The notes: generated from the letters alone by a model not told the origin. A stretch of DNA of 64,000 nt from Xanthomonas vasicola (GCF_000772705.2 NZ_JSBW02000041.1:100668-164667), one strand, 5' to 3'; shown: positions 16,596 to 27,706, numbered from the stretch's first letter. Numbers and translations: made by a program.

Positions 16596-17693
16596 GTGGT
16601 GCTTCGCATGCAGATACCCGACGCACCCGCGTTGAACCTGATCCACGCAACGCTGCTCCCAGGTGGCGTCAACGCGAATTTCGGTGCGCGCCTGCCGGCC
16701 AACGAAGATGAGCGCGTGGATGCGCTGCATGCGTACCGCCTGCTGGACACCGCAGCGGAGCCAAGCTACGACGCGTTCACCTCGATTGCGGCCACGCTCT
16801 TCCGCACGCCGATGGCACTGATTTCGCTGATCGATACACATCGGCAGTGGTTCAAATCCAAGGTCGGCATGCAGCCGACCGAGACACCGCGCGAACTCTC
16901 GTTCTGCGCGCACGCCATTCTCGAACCCGATCAGGTGATGGAAGTCGGCGACACCCTTCTGGACCCACGCTTCACGCACAATGCGCTGGTTACGGGCGAG
17001 CCGCAGATCCGTTTCTATGCGGGCGCGCCGCTGCTGACTTCCGACGGTATCGCGCTGGGCACGCTGTGCGTGCTGGACCGCACCCCGCGGCGCCTGTCGG
17101 TCGCCGAGCGCGACGCGTTGCAATCATTGGCCAAGCAAGTCGTCAATACCATCGAACTGCAACAGGCCGCTCGGCTGGTGGAACTGGATGCATTGCGCGA
17201 CGTGCTCACCGGGCTATGGAATCGCGCCGGCCTGGAGCACGCCTTACATGCGCTTGCAGACGCGCCCAGCGCGCCACCTGACGCCGCATTAGGCTTCATG
17301 TTGATCGAACTGGATGGCTTCAAACGGCAGAAATTACAGGCCGGCGCAGCGGCGGCAGATGCCACCTTGCTTCAGTTGGCTGCCGTGCTTGAAGCGCAGC
17401 TGCCGCCAGAGGCGATCTTGTCACGCCTGGCCTGCGACCAATTCTGCGTGGCGCTGCCGACAACGACGGCATCGGCGGTACTCGCTGCTGCCGAAGGCGT
17501 GCGCAAGGCCGTGGAAGACGCACCCTGGCCTACCGGCCCGTTGACCATAAGCGCCGGGCTGGTGGACGTTGCCGCGCACGCTGCGCTTGAGAGTAATACC
17601 TTGCTGGCACGCGCCCGTCATGCGCTACAACAGGCGCGTCGCGATGGCCGCAACCGCGTGCAGCGCTTCGACGGATGGCACCTGCGGGACTGA
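16596..17693 (+). CDS. GAF domain protein with degenerate GGDEF domain
   Basis: The 365-residue product has an N-terminal GAF sensor (about 25-180), with DAFTSIAATLFRTPMALISL, ELSFCAHAILEPD, RFYAGAPLLTSDGIALGTLC and the closing LCVLDRTPR. A C-terminal GGDEF-fold domain follows (about 195-360), beginning DALRDVLTGLWNRAGLE. The signature position reads LACDQF instead of GG(D/E)EF, and the divalent-metal Asp segment reads MLIELDGFK. It therefore probably does not make c-di-GMP and may be a sensor or effector. The start could be the ATG at 16608. It is a single gene, convergent with cheW. Several nearby genes are chemotaxis or c-di-GMP related. Confidence 0.85.
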   Translation: MVLRMQIPDAPALNLIHATLLPGGVNANFGARLPANEDERVDALHAYRLLDTAAEPSYDAFTSIAATLFRTPMALISLIDTHRQWFKSKVGMQPTETPRELSFCAHAILEPDQVMEVGDTLLDPRFTHNALVTGEPQIRFYAGAPLLTSDGIALGTLCVLDRTPRRLSVAERDALQSLAKQVVNTIELQQAARLVELDALRDVLTGLWNRAGLEHALHALADAPSAPPDAALGFMLIELDGFKRQKLQAGAAAADATLLQLAAVLEAQLPPEAILSRLACDQFCVALPTTTASAVLAAAEGVRKAVEDAPWPTGPLTISAGLVDVAAHAALESNTLLARARHALQQARRDGRNRVQRFDGWHLRD

Positions 17694-17735
17694 CCAGCGC
17701 ACTCAGCGCTGATCGTCCTGCCACACTGCTATAGC

Positions 17736-18245
17736 TCAGGCCGCCAGCGCGTCGGTATTGCCGGCGATCTCGTCCACCTGCAGCACCTGCTCCATGTCCA
17801 GCAACACCACAAAGCGCTCGCCGACCTTGCCCATGCCGCGCAGCAAATCACGGCGGATATGCGTGCCGAACGAAGGTGCTGCTTCGATGTCCTGATCGGC
17901 CAGTTCGATCACTGCATTGACCGCATCCACCAGCACGCCGATCACCTGCGTGCCTTGTGCCTGCTCGGTGGCCAGAATCACGATGCAGCTGCGTTTGCCG
18001 ATTGCGCTGTCCGCACGGCCCAGCCGCGATTGCAGGTCCACCACCGGCACCACCGCGCCGCGCAGATTGATTACCCCGCGCACGCACTCCGGCATCGACG
18101 GCACCGGCGTGGGCGTGCGGTATTGAATAATTTCGCGAATGCCCAGAATGCTGGTGGCGAAGGTTTCGCCATCCAGTTGGAAGGTCAGATATTGCGCGGC
18201 GGCATTAGCGTCGCCGGGCATCACATCAAGTGTCGCTGCGGTCAT
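17736..18245 (-). CDS. cheW: CheW chemotaxis coupling protein
   Basis: CheW links chemoreceptors to the CheA kinase. The 169-residue protein has an SH3-like CheW fold with YLTFQLDGETFATSI near 25-39, RGVINLRGAVVPVVDLQSR near 60-78 and VIGVLVDAVNAVIEL near 105-119. The frame stays open upstream to 18329, but the ATG at 18245 gives the family length and lies 11 bases after the chemoreceptor stop, which fits coupled translation. Confidence 0.94.
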   Translation of the reverse strand: MTAATLDVMPGDANAAAQYLTFQLDGETFATSILGIREIIQYRTPTPVPSMPECVRGVINLRGAVVPVVDLQSRLGRADSAIGKRSCIVILATEQAQGTQVIGVLVDAVNAVIELADQDIEAAPSFGTHIRRDLLRGMGKVGERFVVLLDMEQVLQVDEIAGNTDALAA

Positions 18246-18256
18246 GGGTCGCTCTC

Positions 18257-19915
18257 TCAGAAACGCGCGAATTGGCCTTCGTCGGGGCCCTCGGACATCG
18301 CATACGCCGGCGCTGCATTGCTGCGCCAACCACGCGTTCCTGCAGCACGCGCCGTACGCGCGGCCACCTGCTTGCCGCGCTTGGGTGGCACAGTGCTCGC
18401 GCCCTGCCCGCCCAGGCGGAAGAACGCCATGCTCTGCTGCATCTGTTCGGCCTGCGCGCTCATCTCCTCAGCGGTGGCGGCCAGCTCTTCGGACGCGCTG
18501 GCGTTCTGCTGGGTTGTCTGGCTCAGCTGCACGACTGCCGAGTTGATCTGGCTGACGCCGGAGGATTGCTCTTCGGAGGCGGCGGAAATTTCCTGCACCA
18601 GATCGGAAGTGCGCTTGATGTTGGGCACGATCGAATCCAGCAAACGGCCGGCACGATCAGCCAATTCCACACTGGAACTGGCCACCTCACCGATCTCCTG
18701 CGCGGCCACCTGGCTGCGTTCGGCCAGCTTGCGCACTTCGGCAGCCACCACGGCAAAGCCCTTGCCATGTTCGCCGGCACGCGCCGCGTCGATCGCGGCA
18801 TTGAGCGCGAGCAGATTGGTCTGGTACGCGATGTCGTCGATGATGCCGATCTTCTGCGCAATCTGCTTCATCGCCTGGGTGGTGGCAACCACCGCTTCGC
18901 CACCTTCCACGGTTTCTTTCGCGGCCTGGGTGGCCATGCCGTCGGTGACGCGTGCGTTTTCGGTGTTCTGGCTGATCGAGGCGGTCATCTGCTCCAGCGA
19001 GGCGCTGGTTTCTTCCACGCCGGCCGCCTGTTCGCTTGCCGCCTGCGACAACGACTGCGCAGTGGCGCTGACTTCTTCTGACGCACTGGCGAGCGTTTCG
19101 GCGCTGGTGTTGACCTCGCCGACCACCTGCGCCAGCTTCTGCACCATGGTGCGCATCGCTTCGAGCAATTGCGCGGTTTCATCGCGGCCATGCACATCGA
19201 TACGCATGGTGAGATCGCCTTCGGACAAGCCGTTGGCCACGCCTACTGCACGGCGGATCGGCCCGGTGACGCTGCGGCTGATCACCACGCCGAGAATGGC
19301 ACCGAGCAACACGCCGCCGCAGATGATGGCGACCAGTAGCCGGGAACTGCGCGTGTGGATTGCATCGGCTTCTGCGTTAGCCGCGGCGGCGCTGCGCTCG
19401 CGCAGGCCGCTCAGGTCGGTCATCAGGTTATCCACTTCGTCCGAACTGGCGCGCACCGCACGCGAGAGCACGGCCAGTTCCGGATTAGCCTCGCGCAGCG
19501 CTTCGCGGTTGGCGGCTTCGATAAAGCGGCCGCGCTCGTCCAGATACTTCTGCCAGGCGCGATCGAATTGCGCCAACTTGTTCTTGCCTTCTTCGCTTTG
19601 GAAGCTGGCGCGCGCACGGGTCATGTAATCGACCACCTTGGCGGTGTGTTTGTCGATGTTCTGAACATGCGACTGGCGCTCTTCCGCGCTGCTGGCCAAC
19701 AACAGATTGGCGCGCGCACGGCCGGCATAGATGAGATTGATGTTGGCTTCCTTGACGTTGGACATACCGAGCAATTCGCGCTCGTACAACGAACTCGACA
19801 ACGCATTGATGCGGCCGGAGTTGGAATAGCCCACCCACCCGATGCATGCGCCGATCGCCGAGACGATCAGGAATGCCACGATCAGTCTGGTTCCGATTCT
19901 GAAGTTGCCTAACAT
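18257..19915 (-). CDS. methyl-accepting chemotaxis protein
   Basis: The 552-residue receptor has TM1 near 8-30, a periplasmic four-helix-bundle sensor (about 30-190), TM2 near 192-212 ([20 protein letters not shown]), a HAMP domain (about 212-265, [20 protein letters not shown]) and a cytoplasmic signalling hairpin. The conserved tip is [20 protein letters not shown] with [20 protein letters not shown] following. Methylation-helix segments [18 protein letters not shown] and [17 protein letters not shown] are visible. There is no C-terminal CheR-binding pentapeptide. The ligand cannot be read from sequence. It is paired with cheW downstream on the same strand. Confidence 0.95.
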   Translation of the reverse strand: MLGNFRIGTRLIVAFLIVSAIGACIGWVGYSNSGRINALSSSLYERELLGMSNVKEANINLIYAGRARANLLLASSAEERQSHVQNIDKHTAKVVDYMTRARASFQSEEGKNKLAQFDRAWQKYLDERGRFIEAANREALREANPELAVLSRAVRASSDEVDNLMTDLSGLRERSAAAANAEADAIHTRSSRLLVAIICGGVLLGAILGVVISRSVTGPIRRAVGVANGLSEGDLTMRIDVHGRDETAQLLEAMRTMVQKLAQVVGEVNTSAETLASASEEVSATAQSLSQAASEQAAGVEETSASLEQMTASISQNTENARVTDGMATQAAKETVEGGEAVVATTQAMKQIAQKIGIIDDIAYQTNLLALNAAIDAARAGEHGKGFAVVAAEVRKLAERSQVAAQEIGEVASSSVELADRAGRLLDSIVPNIKRTSDLVQEISAASEEQSSGVSQINSAVVQLSQTTQQNASASEELAATAEEMSAQAEQMQQSMAFFRLGGQGASTVPPKRGKQVAARTARAAGTRGWRSNAAPAYAMSEGPDEGQFARF

Positions 19916-20211
19916 TTAGGGAGTTCTCTCAAAAAGATGCGTGGGCGACATGCGCTGCATGACGGCGATGGCGCTGTGCGGACCGCGGGCTGCGATGCGG
20001 CTCGTCAAACCAATCGTTAATGGCTATCGGCGACGACAAAACACGCTTGAGAGGCGGGCATTGCCATACTGCGTATTCATGCAACCGGATCTGCGCTTTT
20101 GTGACAGGTCATGCGCTCGCAGCACCGTGTATTCGGAAAAACCCTACCCGGCCCGAGGGCTGTCCAGAGCAATCCGCAGCGACATCACGGGCGCGCAGCT
20201 AGGCTTCGTCC

Positions 20212-20832
20212 ATGACGTCTATGCCCCTGCCCCGCGCGTTTTACGCGCACGATGCACGCCACGTTGCGCCGCAATTGCTCAACAAGGTAGTGGTCAGTGC
20301 CGACGGACGCCGTGGGCGGATCACCGAGGTGGAAGCCTATTGCGGCAGCGAAGACCCGGCCGCGCACTCGTTCCGCGGCATGACCCCGCGCACGCAGGTG
20401 ATGTTCGGTTCGCCGGGGCACCTGTATGTGTATTTCATCTATGGCATGCACTGGGCGATCAATGCCGTATGCGGCGGTGCGCCTGGGCATGCGGTACTGA
20501 TCCGCGCACTGGAACCGCTAGCCGGTCTCGACAGCATGCAGGCCGCACGCGGCGCCGCGCCCCTCAAAGTATTGACCACCGGCCCAGGCCGCCTGGCACA
20601 AGCGTTCGATGTGAATGCTGCCGACAATGGGCTGGACCTCACAACTGGCGCTGCGCGGCTGTGGATCGAAGACGACGGTGTGCCGCCACCCGCCAATCCA
20701 CTGGCGACGCCACGCATCGGCATTCGCAAGGCGGTGGATGCGCCATGGCGTTGGGTGGTTGCCGACAGCCGCTATGTGTCGCGTCCGCTTCCGCGCGTGG
20801 CTGGTGCAGGCACTGCGCTTTCGCGCGACTGA
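20212..20832 (+). CDS. 3-methyladenine DNA glycosylase (AAG/MPG family)
   Basis: This enzyme excises alkylated purines and hypoxanthine from DNA, starting base-excision repair. The 206-residue product has family motifs [20 protein letters not shown] near residues 32-51 (catalytic Glu), [32 protein letters not shown] and [12 protein letters not shown]. It converges with the Lhr helicase gene and the two coding regions overlap tail to tail by 61 bases (20772-20832). Confidence 0.95.
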   Translation: MTSMPLPRAFYAHDARHVAPQLLNKVVVSADGRRGRITEVEAYCGSEDPAAHSFRGMTPRTQVMFGSPGHLYVYFIYGMHWAINAVCGGAPGHAVLIRALEPLAGLDSMQAARGAAPLKVLTTGPGRLAQAFDVNAADNGLDLTTGAARLWIEDDGVPPPANPLATPRIGIRKAVDAPWRWVVADSRYVSRPLPRVAGAGTALSRD

Positions 20833-23800
20833 GCCAACCAGCGTTCCATCGGCGATTGCTCGGCCGCGCCAGGCACGCGCTGCAACACGCGCAGCGCCTG
20901 CTCGGCCTGCTCGGGGGTGAGTTCCTGCACCGCTTGGAAGCGATCTGCCGCCCACACCGCCATCGGCAGCCCATCCAGAAATGCAACACGATTGCCCGGC
21001 ACACGCGCGACACGCTCGCCTGGCAACAGGCTGCCGAGCAGATTGCTGGGGTCGCTTGCACTCACGCAGATCCACTGTTGCGGCAATGCCTGTGCACGCA
21101 CACGGCGCAAGGCCGCAATCGCATCCGGCAACGCGAACTGCTCGCCGGACAGCCCGGCGATAAAACGCCCGCCGCGGATTTCGCCACGCGCTTCCAGCCG
21201 TTGGTACATGCGCAGCAATTCGCGCCACGGCGGCAGCCACGCCGCCTCGCGTTCGAGCACCCGCCAGCACACCACGCCATAGCGACGCAGCAAGGTGCGC
21301 GCCACGTGTTCGAGGGTTTCCTGATGCCGCTCGCCGGCTTCGGCCAACGGCAACTCTGGCAATGCACGCACCGGTGCCCAGCGCCCGGCATCGCGAATGC
21401 CCAGCGCACTTGCACGGCGACGGTGACGCGACAGCGCCGAGGGCCGCTTGGACGCCGGCACCAGCAGCGCGCGCAGGCCGGCGTAGCTGTCGCAGTGCGC
21501 ACGGCCGCGCATCACCAGCTCGCTCAATGCATCTTCCAGCTCGGTGTTCATCAGATGCGCGGCATCGGCAATTTCGTCGAAGAACAACGCGCCTTGCTGC
21601 TGCAATACGCCCATGACGCGCTGTGCGCGGGACCCTAGTGGTGCGTCGTCGGCATCGCGCGCCAGCGCACTCCAGCGCTGCGCTTCGCGCCGCGGCAGCA
21701 GCACGATCGGCGTGCTGCGCAGCGCGGCGCCGCTGCGGCCGCCGCCGGGCCGCAAGCGTGCCCACAGCGTGCGCCCCGCGGTGCACAACTCGTCCAGCCA
21801 GGCCGGTTGATAGTCGCGCACGCGCGCTGGCAACAGCTCACTCTCCCACAGCACCGCAGGCGCCTCGAAGCCTTCGAGCTGCCCGACCACACCGGCCAAT
21901 GCATCCGGCCCTGCCACGCGGCTACTGCTGTCCACGTGCTGCCACTCGAACAGAAACCGTGCGTAATCGCGCTGCGACACCGGTTCGATCTCGCGGCGCA
22001 ATCGCCCCAGCGTGTAGCGATGGATGCGTGCCAGCAGATGACGCTCGCACCACTCTTCTGCCTGCGCGTGCGCACTGAACTGCCCGGACATGACGTAGCC
22101 CTCGCGCTGCAAGGCCGCCAACGACAGCGCAATCTCTGCGTCCGGCACCTGCAACGCGTGGGACAAGGCTGGCACCTGTGCCGGCCCCACGGCAGACAGG
22201 CGCCCGCGCAGCAGTTCGCGCACTGCCCAATCGCGCTCCCAGTCGGCAACGCGGCAATCGGCTGGCGCCTGCAATGGCGGCTGCGCAGTGGCTTGTGGAT
22301 ACAACGGCAGAAACCAGTCGATACGCTCGGCACTGATCCACAGCGCCGGACTTCCATGCAAGGCAATGCAGGCGGCGCGGCCGGCCGCAGCCAGCGCGGA
22401 CAACCAAACCTGCCACTGGGCATCGGTGGCCTCTTCGACCGGCAACACGCCGAGTCCCACCAGTGCCTCGTGCATTTCTTCGGCATCGCGCGGCTGTGGC
22501 CAGGCTTCTTCGCGCACGGCCTCGATGGCCTGCGGATCAAGCCGCCCTAAGTCGTCGCTGCTTTGCGGTGTGTAGCGGCGACTTTGCACGGCCTGGGTGC
22601 GGCGTTCTTCCAGTGGTGCATCGTCGAGAAATGCATAGGGACGCGCATTCAAGGCTTCGGCTGCCAGCGGCGAGGGTGCGGGCAGATCGCGCGCAATCAG
22701 CGTGATCGCGCCGGATTCCAGCCCGCGCAACACCTGCAGCCAGCCTTCGCTGTCCATGGATTGATGCAGGCAATCTTCCAGCGTCTGCGCTACCAGCGGA
22801 TGGTCCGGCACCTCGCGTTCGCCGACCAGATTTTCTGCGCAGGCCACTTGATCCGGGAATACGGTGGCCAGCAAATCCTCCGACTTCATCCGCTGCAACT
22901 GCGGCGCCACCTTGTTGCCGCCGCTGAAGCGCGGCAGCGCCATCGCATTGGTCGCGTTCCAACGCCAGCGCACGCCGAACAGCGGCGCATCCAGCAATGC
23001 CTGGATTAGCACATGCTCGGCCGATGACGAATGCAGGTAGCGGCCAACCTCTTCCAGCGCAAAACTGTGACTGGTGGACAGCGACAGCACGATGGCATCT
23101 TCGGTGGCTGCCGCCTGCAATTCGAAATTGAAGGTGCGGCAAAAGCGCTTGCGCAATGCCAGCCCCCACGCACGATTGATGCGGCTACCGTAGGGCGAAT
23201 GAATCACCAGCTGGGTGCCGCCGCTGGCATCGAAGAAACGCTCCATCACTAGGCACTGCTGGGTGGGCATTGCACCCAGTGCGGTGCATGCGTTGGCCAG
23301 ATAGTCCACCAGTTGACGCGCCGCTTCGGCAGACATCGCCAGTTCTTTGTGCAGCCAGTTGCAGGCCGCCTGATGCGGTGCGGTGTCCAGCCGCGCAGCA
23401 AGTTCACCACGCAGGCGCGACACCGCCGCCGACAGCTCGTCGCTGCGACCGGGCGCTTCGCCCAGCCAGAACGGAATGTTCGGAGGCGCGCCCTTGGCAT
23501 CTTCCACGCGCACGCGCCCCGCCTCCACACGCAGGATGCGGTAGCTGGCGTTGCCGAGCTGGAACACATCGCCGGTGAGGCTTTCGACGGCGAAATCTTC
23601 GTTCACCGTGCCGATCTTTTCGGCCTGCGGTTCCAGCACCACGCTGTAGTCGCCGGTTTCGGGAATGGTGCCGCCGGAGGTCAGCGCGGTCATGCGCGCG
23701 CCGCGCCGTGCATGCAGGCGCCGATGCACCGCGTCGCGGTGCAGATACCCGGCGCGCGGACCAAGCCGCGTACTGAAGCCATCGCACAGCATGCGCACCA

Positions 23801-25220
23801 CGCTGTCGAAGGTGGCGCGGCTCAACCCGGCGAATGGCCACGCGCGCCGCACCAGTGCAAACAGCGCATCTTCGTCCCAGTCCTCGCACGCAACTTCGGC
23901 CACGATTTGCTGCGCCAATACGTCGACCGGCGCCAACGGAATGCGCAAGGCATCCAGTTCGCCACGACGGATGCTGTCCAGCAGCGCGGCGCATTCGACC
24001 AACTCGTCGCGGGTCTGCGGAAATAAGCGCGCCTTCGGCGTACCGCCGACCTTGTGCCCGGAACGCCCGGCGCGTTGCAGGAAGGTGGCGATCGATCGCG
24101 GCGAACCGAGCTGACAAACCAGATCGACATCGCCGATATCCAGCCCCAACTCCAGCGATGCGGTCGCAACCAAAACGGTCAGATCGCCAGCCTTGAGCCG
24201 TTGTTCGGCCAACAGGCGCGTCTCGCGCGACAGACTGCCGTGATGTGCTGCCACGCGCTGCTTGCCGAGCAGATCGCCCAGATGCCGCGCCGCGCGCTCA
24301 GCCATGCGCCGCGTATTGACGAACACCAGCGTGGTGCGATGTTGCTGCGCAAGCGCGGTCACATCGGCGTACACCTGTAGCCATTGGTCGTTGGACATCA
24401 CCACGCTCAACGGCGTGGGCGGCAACGCCAGCGCTAGATCGCGCGTGCGGGTGTAGCCGATATCGACAACCTCGCACTGCCGCAGCAGGCCGTCTGCGCT
24501 GACGCCGACCAGAAACTGCGCCACTGTCTCGATCGGCTTTTGCGTTGCCGACAGCCCTACCCGCGTGATCGGCTGCGCGGCCAGCCGCTGCAAGCGCTCC
24601 AGCGTCAGGCTTAGATGGCTGCCGCGTTTGTCCGCAGCCACCGCATGGATTTCATCGACGATCACGGTGCGCACGTGCCGTAGCGCCGTGCGCCCGGATG
24701 CCGACCCCAACAGCACATACAACGACTCCGGCGTGGTCACCAGAATATGCGGCGGCGTGCGGCGCGCCTGCGCGCGCTCGCGTTGTGGCGTGTCGCCGGT
24801 GCGCACCGCCGTGCGGACCGGCACATCCGACAAACCATTCGCGACCAGCGCCGCGCGGATGCCTTGCAACGGCGCGTCCAGGTTGAGGTGGATGTCGTTG
24901 GACAAGGCCTTCAACGGCGACACGTAAACCACGCGGGTTTCGTCGGGCAATACGCCACCGTTGGCCAGCCCGTCGCGAATCAATACATCGATAGCAGCGA
25001 AGAATGCGGTCAGCGTCTTGCCCGAACCGGTTGGCGCGGCCACCAGGGTGTGGCGCCCGGCCTGGATCGCCGGCCACGCCGCAATCTGCGCCGGAGTCGG
25101 CGCAGCGAAGGTCTGTGCGAACCAACCTGCAACCACGGGATGAAATTGCTGCAGAACAGAGTGCATGGGCGATACCAGTTGCGAATGACCCGCTTCGGGC
25201 AGCGAGCCGCATGAGGTCAA
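20772..25220 (-). CDS. lhr: Lhr-family large ATP-dependent helicase
   Basis: This is a full-length Lhr superfamily 2 helicase of up to 1482 residues (E. coli Lhr is about 1540). It contains the Walker A motif [14 protein letters not shown] near 56-69, DEIH box [15 protein letters not shown], motif [12 protein letters not shown], and motif [16 protein letters not shown]. These are followed by the Lhr-core winged helix and WH/beta-barrel regions, then the long C-terminal Lhr-CTD of unknown role. Lhr proteins translocate 3'-5' on single-stranded DNA and are linked to DNA repair. An internal ATG at 25166 ([12 protein letters not shown]) is the more family-like start. The 3' end overlaps the alkyladenine glycosylase gene. 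Confidence 0.95.
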   Translation of the reverse strand: MTSCGSLPEAGHSQLVSPMHSVLQQFHPVVAGWFAQTFAAPTPAQIAAWPAIQAGRHTLVAAPTGSGKTLTAFFAAIDVLIRDGLANGGVLPDETRVVYVSPLKALSNDIHLNLDAPLQGIRAALVANGLSDVPVRTAVRTGDTPQRERAQARRTPPHILVTTPESLYVLLGSASGRTALRHVRTVIVDEIHAVAADKRGSHLSLTLERLQRLAAQPITRVGLSATQKPIETVAQFLVGVSADGLLRQCEVVDIGYTRTRDLALALPPTPLSVVMSNDQWLQVYADVTALAQQHRTTLVFVNTRRMAERAARHLGDLLGKQRVAAHHGSLSRETRLLAEQRLKAGDLTVLVATASLELGLDIGDVDLVCQLGSPRSIATFLQRAGRSGHKVGGTPKARLFPQTRDELVECAALLDSIRRGELDALRIPLAPVDVLAQQIVAEVACEDWDEDALFALVRRAWPFAGLSRATFDSVVRMLCDGFSTRLGPRAGYLHRDAVHRRLHARRGARMTALTSGGTIPETGDYSVVLEPQAEKIGTVNEDFAVESLTGDVFQLGNASYRILRVEAGRVRVEDAKGAPPNIPFWLGEAPGRSDELSAAVSRLRGELAARLDTAPHQAACNWLHKELAMSAEAARQLVDYLANACTALGAMPTQQCLVMERFFDASGGTQLVIHSPYGSRINRAWGLALRKRFCRTFNFELQAAATEDAIVLSLSTSHSFALEEVGRYLHSSSAEHVLIQALLDAPLFGVRWRWNATNAMALPRFSGGNKVAPQLQRMKSEDLLATVFPDQVACAENLVGEREVPDHPLVAQTLEDCLHQSMDSEGWLQVLRGLESGAITLIARDLPAPSPLAAEALNARPYAFLDDAPLEERRTQAVQSRRYTPQSSDDLGRLDPQAIEAVREEAWPQPRDAEEMHEALVGLGVLPVEEATDAQWQVWLSALAAAGRAACIALHGSPALWISAERIDWFLPLYPQATAQPPLQAPADCRVADWERDWAVRELLRGRLSAVGPAQVPALSHALQVPDAEIALSLAALQREGYVMSGQFSAHAQAEEWCERHLLARIHRYTLGRLRREIEPVSQRDYARFLFEWQHVDSSSRVAGPDALAGVVGQLEGFEAPAVLWESELLPARVRDYQPAWLDELCTAGRTLWARLRPGGGRSGAALRSTPIVLLPRREAQRWSALARDADDAPLGSRAQRVMGVLQQQGALFFDEIADAAHLMNTELEDALSELVMRGRAHCDSYAGLRALLVPASKRPSALSRHRRRASALGIRDAGRWAPVRALPELPLAEAGERHQETLEHVARTLLRRYGVVCWRVLEREAAWLPPWRELLRMYQRLEARGEIRGGRFIAGLSGEQFALPDAIAALRRVRAQALPQQWICVSASDPSNLLGSLLPGERVARVPGNRVAFLDGLPMAVWAADRFQAVQELTPEQAEQALRVLQRVPGAAEQSPMERWLAQSRESAVPAPATRGSGRDT

Positions 25221-25393
25221 GACGGAAACGTAGCTTTACTGCTGGAATGTTCTCGTGAGGTGGCGCCATTGCCGCGCGGATGCAAGTCGGCATCTACAGC
25301 GGGCGGTGAATGGATTCACCGGCATTCACAGGCGTCTCCCGAGCACCTCACTACGCTCCCTCGCTCCCCAGGCAACCTCGAGAGGGCAGCATC

Positions 25394-26161
25394 ATGAAGG
25401 CAAGCGGCAATACCATCCTGGTGACGGGCGGCGGTTCGGGGATCGGGCGGGCACTCGCCCAGCGCTGGCATGCGGCGGGCAATCGCGTGATCGTCGCAGG
25501 GCGTCGCCGCACCGCGCTGGAAGGGACCGCAGCGGGTCACGCCGGCATGCAGGTGCGCACGCTGGACATCGACGATGCCGACGCCGTCCAGGCGTTTGCG
25601 CGCGAGCTAATAGAGGCCTTTCCCAATCTCAATGTGCTGGTCAACAACGCAGGCACCTACGCCAGCGAAGATCCCCGGCGACAGCGCGGCCTGGCCGATG
25701 CCGAACGCATGCTCCTGACCAACGTGCTCGGTCCCATCCGCTTGATCGACGCACTGATCGAGCATCTGCGCGCGCAGCCGGATGCGGCCCTGCTCAATGT
25801 CTCCTCGGGCACGGCCTTCGTGCCCTATCCGGCCGCGCCCACCTACAGTGCTAGCAAGGCCGCGCTGCACAGTTACACCGCCGCGCTGCGGCCATTGCTG
25901 CAGGGACGGGTGGAAGTGATCGAGATCGTACCGCCGCAGGTACAGACGGAGCTGACGCCCGGCCAGTCGCAAGATCCGAACTCGATGCCGCTCGACGCCT
26001 TCGCCGATGAGGTCATGGCGCTACTGCATCCCGACCCCGCGAGCGCCCGCTCGCCTGCCGAAGTCTGCGTCAGCCGGGTTCGCCCGTTCCGTGATGCCGA
26101 GCGCAACGGTCAGTTCAACGCGACCCTGGCAACGATTGTTGCGCACCTGCCAGCTGACTGA
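25394..26161 (+). CDS. DltE-like short-chain dehydrogenase
   Basis: The 255-residue protein has the Rossmann motif VTGGGSGIGRALAQRW near residues 9-24, NVLVNNAGTY near 75-84, catalytic Ser in LLNVSSGTAF and the YxxxK pair in TYSASKAAL. This is a classical SDR of the DltE/YdfG-like group. The substrate is unknown. ATG at 25394 has an AGAGGG ribosome binding site 7 bases upstream, so the longer frame from 25310 is not needed. It stands alone, divergent from lhr. Confidence 0.92.
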   Translation: MKASGNTILVTGGGSGIGRALAQRWHAAGNRVIVAGRRRTALEGTAAGHAGMQVRTLDIDDADAVQAFARELIEAFPNLNVLVNNAGTYASEDPRRQRGLADAERMLLTNVLGPIRLIDALIEHLRAQPDAALLNVSSGTAFVPYPAAPTYSASKAALHSYTAALRPLLQGRVEVIEIVPPQVQTELTPGQSQDPNSMPLDAFADEVMALLHPDPASARSPAEVCVSRVRPFRDAERNGQFNATLATIVAHLPAD

Positions 26162-26609
26162 GCCAACGTTGCCAGGCCTGCGCACAGCGCGCTTGCTGTA
26201 ACAGCAACCGAACAGCATCCCAGCACCGGGCATCGACCTAAAACGGCAACACAAGAGGCAAGTAGCTGCTGCACGCCACGGCACATCGGGCGCTTGCGGT
26301 ATCAGCCAGCGCGCCGGACGGCGGCTCCTCGCGCCAGCCGCCAATTCGAGGAACGCTGCACCTCCAGCACGCCCACGCAGCTCCAGGCAGCGCTGCTCGC
26401 GCACCATCTGCCCTCAACGCCGCAACGGCGGAATGCGCATGCGGATCGAAGCCATCGACCACGTTGCGCTTGTCGGGCAAGCAAGGCCATGGCATTGCCG
26501 TTATATGCCTTGGTGCCGGCCTCTGCCGCCCACAAGGCGAGGCGTTCGCAACGCTGCGGCGCCTGGACAGCGATTGTCCACCGGCTACATGCCATGGCAC
26601 ATTGGCGCC
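26162..26609. other. 448-base gap without supported gene
   Basis: The gap lies between the short-chain dehydrogenase and the DUF3301 gene. Open frames here, including a 300-codon minus-strand frame from 27140 to 26238, are Arg/Cys/Pro-rich and antisense to the DUF3301 gene, with no motif. Nothing else is recognised. Confidence 0.4.
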
Positions 26610-26954
26610 ATGCCCAGCCTGATTCTTTTCATGATTGCCGGCGCCGCGCTGTTCGCGTTCTGGAACTCTTCGCGCGCTGCTGCCGAACGTGCCGACATCC
26701 TCGGCCGCAATGCCTGCCGCGCGGCCGATGTGCAGTGGCTGGACCAGAGCGTGCATTCCACCAACATCCGTATCTGCAGGATGCCCAACGGCTGGCTCGG
26801 CTTCGAACGCACCTTCCGTTTTGAGTATTCCTATGACGGCGCGGATCGCCATAGCGGCAAGCTGGTATTGCGGGGCGACCAGCTGATTGCCTTCACCGGC
26901 CCGCAGGTCGCCACCGTACGGGCGTTGCACCCGGAGCAAGAGCGGCTGGAGTGA
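26610..26954 (+). CDS. DUF3301 membrane-anchored protein
   Basis: The 114-residue protein begins with one N-terminal membrane anchor (SLILFMIAGAALFAFWNSS) and continues with RAAAERADILGRNACRAADV, WLDQSVHS, and GWLGFERTFRFEYSYDGADR, the pattern of the DUF3301 family of gammaproteobacteria. The function is unknown. A longer frame from 26433 adds only an Arg-rich leader; ATG at 26610 fits the family. Confidence 0.85.
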   Translation: MPSLILFMIAGAALFAFWNSSRAAAERADILGRNACRAADVQWLDQSVHSTNIRICRMPNGWLGFERTFRFEYSYDGADRHSGKLVLRGDQLIAFTGPQVATVRALHPEQERLE

Positions 26955-27179
26955 CGGGTAGATGTGCAGCGTGGGCGATTTGCAGCGGCAGCGAATGTCG
27001 CGCGCTGGTGCTGACGCCGCACGCCTCACACCGTCGCAGTGCCACGTGACGCGCATTACGGTGTTGAACGGCCAGCTCCGTTGTGATTTGAGCCCCAGCA
27101 ACTCTCGCTGCGCGTCGTTACCGTGTAGGGATCGGGCCAAAGAATTCCGGCATCTGGCGGCCCTCCAACGCCGATCACT

Positions 27180-27665
27180 TCACTCTGCGAGCACGGAACT
27201 AGCAGGCACCGCTTCGTAGCCATTCCCTCTGCCACTCAACCAGCACACCTGTTGCTTGCCCTCTCGACGCAGGTGCGCCTGCGCAAATACGCATAAGGGG
27301 TCCAGCAAGTCGGCATCCTTCAACAGACGCGACTTGTCACCAACCGCGATGCTAAGAAAGTGCGCCTCATTCGGCGTATCGGCGTAGCTGCGCGCGAAAA
27401 GACAGCGCGCGCCGTCCACAAAGCGATAGAGGTCGTACGCGTAGTAGTAGTCATATGCGCCGGAAGCATCCGGAGTACTGCAATCGACATGACGGGTCCG
27501 CTCCACGTGCACTGAAAGCCTCACATCGCTCGGACCTTTAACGCGTACGCCCACCACTCCTACCGCGGCTAGAAAAACAGAGTGCGCAGTCGCCAGGCGG
27601 CTATGGACAGCAAGCAAGAACCAAAGTGCACGCGTCGTACGTGTGATTCCCGGCACCGGCCGCAC
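27180..27665 (-). CDS. hypothetical protein whose N-terminus is encoded by a MITE-like element
   Basis: This 161-codon frame has no recognised family. The body (from about residue 33) has four cysteines (DCSTPD, GARCLF, LCVFAQ, QVCWLS), a Tyr-rich stretch (YDYYYAYDLYRFVDGAR) and FLSIAVGDKSRLLKDADLLD, and looks like a small exported or lipoprotein-type protein. The first 32 codons (27665 to about 27568) lie within MITE-like copy 2. Its RLATAHSVFLAA aligns codon for codon with RLPTACYVLLAA at the start of the SUMF1-fold gene. GTG codons just inside the element boundary are candidate native starts. Composition is less GC-rich than its neighbours. Confidence 0.6.
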   Translation of the reverse strand: MRPVPGITRTTRALWFLLAVHSRLATAHSVFLAAVGVVGVRVKGPSDVRLSVHVERTRHVDCSTPDASGAYDYYYAYDLYRFVDGARCLFARSYADTPNEAHFLSIAVGDKSRLLKDADLLDPLCVFAQAHLRREGKQQVCWLSGRGNGYEAVPASSVLAE

Positions 27666-27706
27666 CCGCCTGGCGGCGATGCGATCATTTTGTGCGTTGC
27701 GCCTAC
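27558..27706 (-). mobile_element. MITE-like element, copy 2 (degenerate)
   Basis: The segment aligns with copy 1 in the same orientation. CGGCTAGAAAAAC at 27567-27579 matches the left inverted repeat. CAGTCGCCAGGCGG at 27587-27600 and ATTCCCGGCACCGGCCGC near 27645-27662 match the interior, and CATTTTG at 27686-27692 matches the right repeat. The right end overlaps the sspB stop codon (27703-27705). The ends have diverged more than in copy 1. Confidence 0.6.

Noticed and set aside
17859..19628. 589-codon plus-strand frame opposite the chemoreceptor
   Set aside because: It is the antisense image of the highly repetitive signalling helix, Ser/Ala-rich, with no domain.
26238..27140. 300-codon minus-strand frame
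   Set aside because: It is antisense to the DUF3301 gene over much of its length and has no recognisable motif or signal.
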